From Thermodesulfatator sp. (GTDB taxonomy: Bacteria; Desulfobacterota; Dissulfuribacteria; Dissulfuribacterales; QOAL01): 5,687 bases of DNA. This document shows positions 1-5,291 of the stretch, piece after piece. The stretch spans positions 1-5,687 of the forward strand of contig QOAL01000007.1 of assembly GCA_003978135.1 (NCBI GenBank), in the 5' to 3' direction. The notes under the pieces are model-generated. The model was not told where the DNA came from. It saw only the letters and a list, made by a program, of their open reading frames with translations, and made no database searches. How positions within the stretch are numbered: position 1 is the first letter of the stretch; each line of letters opens with the position of its first letter. Made by a program: the position numbers and the translations under genes.

Positions 1-139
1 CCATGCCACAAGCCTTGGGTCCCGCTTCGAAAAATTATAGCCAGGATGTTGCATTAAGACAGCTTTGTGATAACTTTGAACATTGAATCGTAATTCACTT
101 TTATCATCTTTTTTAGTCCTTTTTTATTTCCGTCTGCAG
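1..139 (+). other. Upstream region and T-rich leader, possible tail of an upstream gene
   Basis: No complete gene is visible before the ATG at 153. Two + strand frames are open from the left edge and could be the end of an upstream gene. One stops at TGA 84-86 and would end ...ALRQLCDNFEH. The other stops at TAA 55-57 and would end ...RKIIARMLH. Neither is recognisable. From about 98 to 130 the + strand is strongly T-rich, with runs of six T. It is preceded by a weak AT-rich inverted repeat, TGAAT at 84-88 and ATTCA at 93-97, which is too short to call a terminator with confidence. The strand asymmetry and lack of coding signal after about 87 fit an untranslated leader for the persulfide reductase gene. 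Confidence 0.4.
76..104 (+). promoter_or_regulatory. Weak candidate sigma70-type promoter for the five-gene cluster
   Basis: TTGAAC at 76-81 and TTTTAT at 99-104 are separated by 17 nt. Each matches the -35 and -10 consensus at four of six positions. A second pair, TTGTGA at 65-70 and CGTAAT at 89-94 with an 18-nt spacer, scores about as well, so the exact promoter is not resolved. A promoter somewhere here is expected because the cluster has no other gap large enough. This is inference from spacing, and AT-rich DNA yields such matches by chance. Confidence 0.2.
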
Positions 140-145
140 AGGAGG
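140..145 (+). promoter_or_regulatory. Strong ribosome binding site (AGGAGG)
   Basis: A perfect AGGAGG lies 7 nt before the ATG at 153. It fixes the start of the persulfide reductase, whose N-terminus also lines up with the beginning of the FAD-binding fold (KIVVIGA at residues 4-10). This is the strongest Shine-Dalgarno sequence in the window and suggests efficient translation. Confidence 0.85.
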
Positions 146-152
146 ACATTTC

Positions 153-1874
153 ATGAGCCAGAAAATAGTAGTGATCGGGGCAGTGGCTGCAGGGCCAAAG
201 TCTGCATGCAGGGCAAGGCGTCTACTTCCTGATGCAGAAATAACCTTAATAGATCAGGACGACCTTATCTCCTACGGAGGCTGCGGCATTCCATATTTTG
301 TGTCAGGAGATGTTGCAGATGAAAAAGAACTCAGATCTACAAGTTTTCACATGGTCCGGGATCCTTATTTCTTCAAGGAAGCCAAGGGCCTAAATGTCAG
401 AACCTTGACACGGGCACTTTCCATTGACAGGAATGCAAAGGTAGTTCACGTAGAAAATGTAAAGACAGGGGAAAAGGATCAAATACCCTATGACCAGCTT
501 GTACTGGCCACTGGAAGCAGGCCAAACATGATTCCAATTCCCGGGAAAGAGCTTAAAGGAGTCTTTACCATCAGCAGCCTTCACAAGGCCATAGCAATCA
601 AGGATCTCCTGGCCCAGGGCAAAGTTGGCAAGGCAGTGGTTATAGGCGGAGGAGCCATTGGAATCGAGATGGCGGAATCCCTGGCAGATCTGTGGGGAGT
701 TGAAACGACCATCGTGGAGTTTATGCCCCAGATACTGCCAAGAATCGTGGATGTAACCATTGCTTCCATGGTGCAGCAGCACCTTAAGGAAAATGGTGTA
801 GCTTGCTATACAAGTGAAGCTGCCCAAAAATTTGAGGGCAACGAACAAGGCTGGGTGAGTAAGGTCATCACCAACAAGAGGGAGCTGGAATGCGATCTGG
901 TGATAGTTGCGGCAGGCGTCCGGCCCAGGGGAGAACTTGCCAAGGAGGCTGGCCTTGAAGTATCTCCCTCTGGCGCCATTGTGGTCAACCAGCGCATGCA
1001 GACATCTGACCCATCTATTTACGCTGCAGGTGACTGCGTGGAAACCTACAACCTGGTCACTGGCAAGAAGGCATATGCACCAATGGGCTCGGTAGCCAAC
1101 CGCCAGGGAAGGGTGGTTGCAGACAATCTTGCAGGTATTCCCAGCAGGTTTGACGGAGTGGTTGGAAGCTTCATAATGAAGGTCTTTGATATATGCGTCG
1201 GGGCCACTGGAATCAGCACTGAAGTTGCAGTTTCCGAGGGATACCGGGCTGTAAATGCCCTGGTAGTCCAGTCGGACAGGGCACACTTTTTTCCCACCCA
1301 GGCCCTGATGTTTAACAACCTGATAGTTGATGCCTCGGACAAAAGAGTCCTGGGCCTGCAGGGCTATGCCAAGATGGGAGACGGCCTGCTGGCGCGTATA
1401 AATGCTGCTGCCTCAATGATTGCTGCAGGGGCCAGAATCTCTGATTTCAGCAACCTGGAAATGGCCTATGCACCGCCTTTTTCCACAGCAGTTGACGTGC
1501 TGAATGCCGCAGCAAACACTGCAGACAACCTGGTAGAAGGGCGGCTCAAGACCGTTTCCACTGAGGAGTTCGTGGACTGGATGGACGGCAGAAGCGAACA
1601 TTCAGACTGGATGGCTGTTGACCTGAGACACCCCAAGGAGGCAGAACCGTGGGCTGCGGCCTATCCAGACAAGTGGATGGCCCTGGTCTATGACAAGGTT
1701 CGTGCAAATTACAAGGACCTTCCCACGGACAAAACCCTTATTCTTATCTGTAATGCAGGAACCAGGTCTTACGAAATTCAGGTGTTTCTCAGATCTGTTG
1801 GACTGGATAATACCCTTGTACTTCCAGGGGGACTTAATGTCATCAGGCGACTTGGGGTAAGCTGGTGGCGCTAA
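153..1874 (+). CDS. CoA-disulfide / persulfide reductase with C-terminal rhodanese domain (Npsr type)
   Basis: This 573-residue cytoplasmic flavoenzyme belongs to the pyridine nucleotide-disulfide oxidoreductase family. Visible elements in order: the FAD dinucleotide fold at 8-15 (IGAVAAGP), the CoADR redox motif SYGGCGIPY with single redox Cys44, ATGSRP at 119-124, the NAD(P)H fold VVIGGGAIG at 162-170, the second FAD motif AAGDC at 291-295, and AYAPPFS at 438-444, typical of the CoADR dimerisation/CoA-binding region. A rhodanese domain spans about 466-573 and has the active loop CNAGTRS with catalytic Cys533. The fused enzymes (CoADR-RHD, Npsr) use NAD(P)H to reduce CoA disulfide, CoA persulfide or polysulfide, and the rhodanese Cys carries a persulfide. 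The length matches that fused class, and both cysteines are present, so it should be active. Preferred substrate cannot be read from sequence. It opens the cluster and is followed after 47 nt by a DsbC-like gene. One small deviation is Cys19 in the helix after the FAD glycine motif, where I expect Ala or Ser. Confidence 0.92.
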   Translation: MSQKIVVIGAVAAGPKSACRARRLLPDAEITLIDQDDLISYGGCGIPYFVSGDVADEKELRSTSFHMVRDPYFFKEAKGLNVRTLTRALSIDRNAKVVHVENVKTGEKDQIPYDQLVLATGSRPNMIPIPGKELKGVFTISSLHKAIAIKDLLAQGKVGKAVVIGGGAIGIEMAESLADLWGVETTIVEFMPQILPRIVDVTIASMVQQHLKENGVACYTSEAAQKFEGNEQGWVSKVITNKRELECDLVIVAAGVRPRGELAKEAGLEVSPSGAIVVNQRMQTSDPSIYAAGDCVETYNLVTGKKAYAPMGSVANRQGRVVADNLAGIPSRFDGVVGSFIMKVFDICVGATGISTEVAVSEGYRAVNALVVQSDRAHFFPTQALMFNNLIVDASDKRVLGLQGYAKMGDGLLARINAAASMIAAGARISDFSNLEMAYAPPFSTAVDVLNAAANTADNLVEGRLKTVSTEEFVDWMDGRSEHSDWMAVDLRHPKEAEPWAAAYPDKWMALVYDKVRANYKDLPTDKTLILICNAGTRSYEIQVFLRSVGLDNTLVLPGGLNVIRRLGVSWWR

Positions 1875-1909
1875 TGGCTCCCATGTGTTACCTTAGCCCA
1901 AAAATTTTC

Positions 1910-1914
1910 AGGAG
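1910..1914 (+). promoter_or_regulatory. Ribosome binding site deciding the dsbC-like start
   Basis: AGGAG lies 7 nt before the ATG at 1922. The same frame is open further upstream to an ATG at 1865, inside the previous gene. That earlier start has no comparable site and would put 19 extra residues (beginning MALMAPMCY) before an otherwise ordinary signal peptide. The site therefore supports translation from 1922. Confidence 0.8.
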
Positions 1915-1921
1915 TATTTTC

Positions 1922-2683
1922 ATGACAAAGCTTCCAAACACTTTTTGCCTACTTTTTCTTATTCTTCTCCTTTGCATGTTTTTTGTCTCCATTTCGGAGA
2001 CCTTTGCTGACTCATGTCCTCCAAAGGACAAGGTCCAGAAGGCGGTCAAAAACACCTTTCACAGGCCTATAGAGGTGATTGACATAAAGCCCGCGCAGAT
2101 GCCAGGGCTTTGCCAGGTCCAGGTGCAGTTCCAGAAACAGAAACGGCTGATATATTGCGACACCGCTGGAGATTTCCTGGTTGCTGGCCAGCTGTTCAGC
2201 ACAAAGGATGGAAAAAATCTCACCAGGGAAACCATGATGGAAATCAACCGCCTCTCCAAGGAAGAGGTGAAGAAACTGGACCAACTGACTGCATTCACTG
2301 TAGGCGACAAAGGGCCGGTGATATATTTTGTTACAGATCCCCAATGTCCCTATTGCAAGAAGGCCGAAACTATCCTTGAGCCCCTGGCCCGGCAAGGCAA
2401 GGTACAGGCCAAGTTCCTGCTTTTCCCCTTGAAGTTCCACAAGGGCGCCAAGGAGGAAAGCATTTCCATTATTTGTGACAAAAAGGGCTTGGAAGGTTTG
2501 AAAAACAGATACAGATCAGAAAACCAGTGTGAAGACGGCAAAAAAAAGGTGGAAACAACCGTCAGTTTTCTCATGGGTAAGGGTATAACCGGGACCCCCA
2601 CTTATATCTTTCCAGACGGCAGGTATCATTCTGGAGTTATGGACAAAAAAGGTCTTGAAAAAAAATTAGCAGAAATCAAATAG
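1922..2683 (+). CDS. Periplasmic thiol:disulfide isomerase, DsbC/DsbG family
   Basis: The product has 253 residues. It starts with a Lys-containing n-region (MTKLPN) and a hydrophobic stretch rich in Leu and Phe (about 8-23). A likely signal peptidase I site follows TFA at 27-29, so the protein is exported. Residues about 33-105 resemble the DsbC N-terminal dimerisation domain, including the pattern IYCDTAGDFLVAGQL then KNLT. The thioredoxin fold follows, with the active site CPYC at 142-145 (context TDPQCPYCKKAE) and the cis-proline motif GTPTYIF with Thr225-Pro226. Cys185 and Cys203 sit where DsbC has its second, structural disulfide. Known members isomerise wrong disulfides or reduce sulfenylated cysteines in the periplasm and are kept reduced by DsbD; no dsbD is in the window. 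CPYC is the DsbG form, whereas E. coli DsbC has CGYC, so the substrate class is open. Three further cysteines (32, 64, 79) lie in the N-terminal domain, giving seven in the mature protein. The stop is 10 nt before the next gene. Confidence 0.88.
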   Translation: MTKLPNTFCLLFLILLLCMFFVSISETFADSCPPKDKVQKAVKNTFHRPIEVIDIKPAQMPGLCQVQVQFQKQKRLIYCDTAGDFLVAGQLFSTKDGKNLTRETMMEINRLSKEEVKKLDQLTAFTVGDKGPVIYFVTDPQCPYCKKAETILEPLARQGKVQAKFLLFPLKFHKGAKEESISIICDKKGLEGLKNRYRSENQCEDGKKKVETTVSFLMGKGITGTPTYIFPDGRYHSGVMDKKGLEKKLAEIK

Positions 2684-2693
2684 GAGTACTGCC

Positions 2694-3986
2694 ATGGCCG
2701 ACATGAAAGAGATGTACAAAAAGATCATAGGCGACCATTTCCCGTCCGAAATGAAGATTTCATTTGGAGATCAGGAACTGGTTTACAAAAAGAGGACATG
2801 GACAATCGAGAACCAAAGCACCGGCGAGCTTGAGGAAAGGGGCCTGAGGTACGGAGAGAATCCGGACCAGGAGGCAGCCCTTTATCAGCTTGTAAACGGA
2901 AATCTTGTCCTGGGAGACTGTGCCTTCATAGAGCCTGGGAACGGGCTGGTGAGCGCCATCTCGGAAGAAGACATGATCCAGGCGGGAAAACACCCGGGAA
3001 AAATCAACCTGACCGATGTTGACAACTCGCTGAACATATTGAAGTTTCTCATGAAGACTCCTGCATGCGTCATAGTCAAGCATAACAATCCCTGTGGAGT
3101 AGCAAAGGCAGACGCAATAGACGATGCCTTCATGAAGGCACTTCGCGCCGACAGGGTCGCTGCATTCGGAGGTTGTGTTGCCCTTAACCGTCCTGTTGAC
3201 AAGGGCACTGCAGAGGCCATCAGCAAGCAATACGTAGAAGTAGTGGCTGCGCCTGAATATGAAGAAGGGACTGTGGATATACTTGCAGCCCGCAAGAACC
3301 TGAGAATCATAAGGATACAAAAAATAGAACAGCTTGAATCATTCTGGGATAAAAGGTTCGTGGATTTCAAAAGCCTGATTGACGGTGGCCTAATCGTACA
3401 GCAGTCGCCTGTGAACAAGATTAGGACGAAGGACGACTTGAAGCCGGCAGAATGTGAATACAAGGGCAAGCTCTACAAGATCAAAAGGCTTCCCACCGAG
3501 GCAGAATACCAGGATATTATCTTTGGATGGGCTGTTGAGCAGGGAATTACCTCAAATTCAGTCATATATGTGAAAAACGGGGTGACCGTTGGAATTGGCA
3601 CAGGCGAGCAGGACAGGGTTGGCGTTGCGGAAATAGCTGTGTACAAGGCATATACCAAGTACGCTGACATAGTCTGTTTTGACAAATATGGCATTTCATA
3701 CAAGGAGCTGGAACTTGCCGTGGAAAAGGGTGAAAGAGACGCCGCCCAGAAAGAAGAAATAGATGACCAGGTGAGACAGGAACGGGGCAACATACCCGGC
3801 TCCACCATGGTATCAGATGCCTTTTTCCCCTTCAGGGACGGCGTGGACGTTGGAATAAGGCAGGGAGTTACCGCCATAGTACAGCCGGGCGGATCAATAC
3901 GTGACTGGGAGGCTATTGAAGCCTGTAATGAAGCTGATCCTCCTGTAACCATGGTATTTACCGGGCAAAGGGCATTCAAGCATTAA
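2694..3986 (+). CDS. Stand-alone AICAR transformylase (PurH C-terminal domain only)
   Basis: This 430-residue enzyme would transfer the formyl group of 10-formyltetrahydrofolate to AICAR, the penultimate step of IMP synthesis. Family motifs: RYGENPDQ at 52-59, VKHNNPCG at 128-135 with the Lys129-His130 pair that is catalytic in characterised transformylases, AFGGCVALNR at 157-166, SNSVIYVKNG at 287-296, GIGTGEQDRVG at 300-310, SDAFFPFRDGVD at 374-385, AIVQPGGSIRD at 394-404 and the C-terminal FTGQRAFKH. Ordinary PurH is about 520 residues and begins with an MGS-like IMP cyclohydrolase domain. That domain is absent here, replaced by about 50 residues before the RYGENP motif, so ring closure to IMP must come from another gene. 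The segment GTGEQDR differs from the common GAGQ-x-x-R form; I recall this as typical of the stand-alone clade, without having checked. The start is supported by AGGAG at 2682-2686, which overlaps the upstream stop codon, suggesting coupled translation. No frame break is seen. Confidence 0.9.
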   Translation: MADMKEMYKKIIGDHFPSEMKISFGDQELVYKKRTWTIENQSTGELEERGLRYGENPDQEAALYQLVNGNLVLGDCAFIEPGNGLVSAISEEDMIQAGKHPGKINLTDVDNSLNILKFLMKTPACVIVKHNNPCGVAKADAIDDAFMKALRADRVAAFGGCVALNRPVDKGTAEAISKQYVEVVAAPEYEEGTVDILAARKNLRIIRIQKIEQLESFWDKRFVDFKSLIDGGLIVQQSPVNKIRTKDDLKPAECEYKGKLYKIKRLPTEAEYQDIIFGWAVEQGITSNSVIYVKNGVTVGIGTGEQDRVGVAEIAVYKAYTKYADIVCFDKYGISYKELELAVEKGERDAAQKEEIDDQVRQERGNIPGSTMVSDAFFPFRDGVDVGIRQGVTAIVQPGGSIRDWEAIEACNEADPPVTMVFTGQRAFKH

Positions 3987-3988
3987 TA

Positions 3989-4417
3989 ATGACTGACAGC
4001 CTAGACCTTGACCATAAGACTGCATTAAAAGAACCCGTAATGTTTGAGACCATAGATCTTCCAAACGGTCTAAGGGTGGAATTTTACGACTATTCCAGGA
4101 AACTGGCAGGTGACAGGTGGCTTGTTGGCCTTCTTGTCAAGATTCCTATTAGGGTCACCAGGCAGGATTTCCAGGGTTTTGGTGACCCTGACGAGCTTTT
4201 TGAAAAATTCGTAAGCAGCAATGGAGATAAAATCCTGTTTCAGCTCAAAAAGGAAAGGAATTTCATTGACGAGCGGGAAAAAGACGAGGTTTTCTCACAA
4301 CTCCTGGATAACCTGAAAAAACATACCCTTTCATACATGGGCCACAGGGATTTTTCCTCCGGAGTCAAGAGGCAAAAAATAAAGGAATTCACAGAAAGGC
4401 TTGACTGGTGGCAGTAA
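3989..4417 (+). CDS. Small soluble protein of unknown function
   Basis: The 142-residue product is not one I can assign a function to. The best-defined segment is LPNGLRVEFYDYSRKLAGDRWLV at about 24-46, followed by LLVKIPIRV (48-56), a pattern of alternating beta strands and turns. The second half is charged and helical in appearance (about 66-112, with LFEKFV and EVFSQLLDNLKKH), ending in RLDWWQ. It has no cysteine, signal peptide or membrane segment, so it is probably cytoplasmic. I recall similar short proteins with the NGL-x(6)-SRK-x-AGDRW pattern in Desulfobacterota, an unverified recollection. The start codon lies 2 nt after the stop of the AICAR transformylase gene with no good ribosome binding site, so translation is probably coupled. 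A second ATG at 4040 (residue 18, before FETIDLPNG) is a possible alternative start. The gene overlaps the next by 10 nt. The tight packing, uninterrupted frame and conserved-looking core argue that it is real. Confidence 0.78.
   Translation: MTDSLDLDHKTALKEPVMFETIDLPNGLRVEFYDYSRKLAGDRWLVGLLVKIPIRVTRQDFQGFGDPDELFEKFVSSNGDKILFQLKKERNFIDEREKDEVFSQLLDNLKKHTLSYMGHRDFSSGVKRQKIKEFTERLDWWQ
4151..4189. repeat. Perfect 10-bp inverted repeat inside the unknown-function gene
   Basis: AGGGTCACCA at 4151-4160 and TGGTGACCCT at 4180-4189 are exact reverse complements with a 19-nt spacer. G-T wobble pairs could extend the stem inward in RNA. It lies wholly within coding sequence (residues about 55-67) and no T run follows it, so it does not look like an intrinsic terminator. 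A stem of this size with a free spacer can arise by chance in a window this long. Confidence 0.45.
4395..4399 (+). promoter_or_regulatory. Ribosome binding site supporting the GTG start at 4408
   Basis: AAAGG (within AGAAAGG) lies 8 nt before GTG 4408, inside the end of the preceding gene. There is no ATG in this frame until far into the conserved fold, so GTG with this site is the most credible start. Confidence 0.55.
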
Positions 4418-5250
4418 ATCCCCTGAGCAAACTCGATACACCGGTAATCCGTGATTTCCTTTTCAGGCCCCTGGACCTTGGCAGCGCTGCCAAGGATTCC
4501 CATGACAAGGACGACTGCCTTTTCCTGGACATCCCCGCTGCAGATCAAACCAGGCTTACTGCCAGGATCTTTGAGGGTAACCCCGAGGACCCGCATATCC
4601 TATATCTTCCGGCAGAATACGAGCACATTGAAAGCCTTGCCCTTCTGGGTCAAGGCTTCAAGAATCTGGGATTTTCCTTTATAAGCCTGGATTACAGGGG
4701 CACAGGCAAGAGCTCGGGACAGCTTTCCATGGCGAGCCTTTTCCAGGATGCAGAGGTATTTTACCAGGGAGTAAAAGACTGGATGAAGGATTCAGGCAGA
4801 ACCGGCGGGCTTGTTATAATGGGCAGATCCATCGGCTCTGCGGTTGCATTGGATCTTGCGGTAGCACATGAAAAGGAACTCCTTTGCCTTATCATGGAAA
4901 GCGCTTTCAACAAAACCAGAGATTATCTTACCAGGAAAGGAATTGATGAAAGCCTGATTCCAGAAGGTCCTATTTTCCAAAACCGAAAAAAGATGTCCAC
5001 CTTTGAGAAACCCGTACTATTTATCCACAGCCCAAGGGATGTGATCCAGACCCTCACGGAAGTGGAGTGGCTGGTAGTTGAAAGCAGATCAAAGGCGACA
5101 CAGTTCCAGATTGCACCAAGTGGCACCCGGGAAGAACTGGCCATGCACGTGGGAGACGTGTACCTGGAATTCGTTCACCAGTACGTGAATTTACGCCGGG
5201 GTGTCAGACCCAAACTCCGGAGGAGAAGAAAGAGAAGACAGGAAGTCTAG
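4408..5250 (+). CDS. Alpha/beta-hydrolase-fold protein with atypical catalytic site and Arg-rich tail
   Basis: This 280-residue protein has the core of a BEM46/ABHD17-like alpha/beta hydrolase: strand and turn FISLDYRGTGKSSG at 91-104, nucleophile elbow GRSIGS at 139-144 with Ser141, LIMESAF at 161-167, and the acid-bearing strand KPVLFIHSPRD at 201-211 with Asp211. Two expected elements look altered. The HG(N/G) oxyanion motif after the first core strand is replaced by YLPAEYEHI (66-74). The position where relatives have a Gly-x-x-His signature reads GTREEL (239-244), leaving His247 as the only nearby candidate for the triad. It may therefore be an unusual hydrolase or a non-catalytic relative. 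There is no signal peptide or membrane segment. The last residues (263-277) are extremely basic, with 9 Arg and 2 Lys in 15. It starts with GTG, overlaps the preceding gene by 10 nt and ends the + strand cluster. Substrate and pathway are unknown. Confidence 0.82.
   Translation: MAVNPLSKLDTPVIRDFLFRPLDLGSAAKDSHDKDDCLFLDIPAADQTRLTARIFEGNPEDPHILYLPAEYEHIESLALLGQGFKNLGFSFISLDYRGTGKSSGQLSMASLFQDAEVFYQGVKDWMKDSGRTGGLVIMGRSIGSAVALDLAVAHEKELLCLIMESAFNKTRDYLTRKGIDESLIPEGPIFQNRKKMSTFEKPVLFIHSPRDVIQTLTEVEWLVVESRSKATQFQIAPSGTREELAMHVGDVYLEFVHQYVNLRRGVRPKLRRRRKRRQEV
4476..4495. repeat. Perfect 20-bp palindrome within the hydrolase-fold gene
   Basis: CCTTGGCAGCGCTGCCAAGG reads identically on both strands with no central spacer, 68 nt after the GTG start. 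It encodes residues about 23-29 (DLGSAAK). No T run follows it, and it lies inside a coding region, so it is not a normal terminator. As DNA it has the symmetry of a dimeric protein-binding site; as RNA it could fold only with an unpaired centre. Confidence 0.6.
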
Positions 5251-5269
5251 TTATTGTCTCTCCTTCTCC
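5222..5269. terminator. Possible imperfect hairpin between the convergent genes
   Basis: GGAGAAG (5222-5228), GAGA (5232-5235) and GAC (5237-5239) can pair with GTC (5256-5258), TCTC (5259-5262) and CTTCTCC (5263-5269). This makes a 14-bp stem with a 3-nt bulge and a 1-nt bulge and a 16-nt loop that contains the TAG of the hydrolase-fold gene. The location, at the 3' ends of two convergent genes, suits a shared terminator. However there is no U run after it on either strand, and the arms are purine/pyrimidine tracts that pair easily, so an intrinsic terminator is not established. Confidence 0.25.
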
Positions 5270-5291
5270 CGTTATCCGCGACCTACCCGCT

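Noticed and set aside
54..149. 31-codon frame on the - strand beginning MSSSADG
   Set aside because: It covers the leader and ribosome binding site of the + strand gene, is Lys-rich only because of the T-rich + strand, and has no supporting homology that I recognise.
390..1286. Long open frame of 298 codons on the - strand
   Set aside because: It lies fully antisense to the persulfide reductase, whose motifs are unambiguous. The translation has no recognisable domain and no good ribosome binding site, so it is a shadow frame.
1865..1921. Earlier ATG for the dsbC-like gene, adding 19 residues
   Set aside because: It overlaps the end of the previous gene, lacks a good ribosome binding site and puts an unusual extension before the signal peptide. 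AGGAG before 1922 is better.
1940..1990. Lipoprotein signal in the DsbC-like protein (LLLC at residues 15-18)
   Set aside because: The residue before the Cys is Leu, not Gly, Ala or Ser as a lipobox needs, and a normal TFA cleavage site follows the hydrophobic core.
2090..2110. Possible frameshift or missing domain in the DsbC-like N-terminal region
   Set aside because: The dimerisation-domain pattern continues in one frame from the signal peptide to CPYC, so no break is needed.
2885..3469. Open frame of 194 codons on the - strand
   Set aside because: It is antisense to the AICAR transformylase and its Ser/Leu-rich translation shows no family motif.
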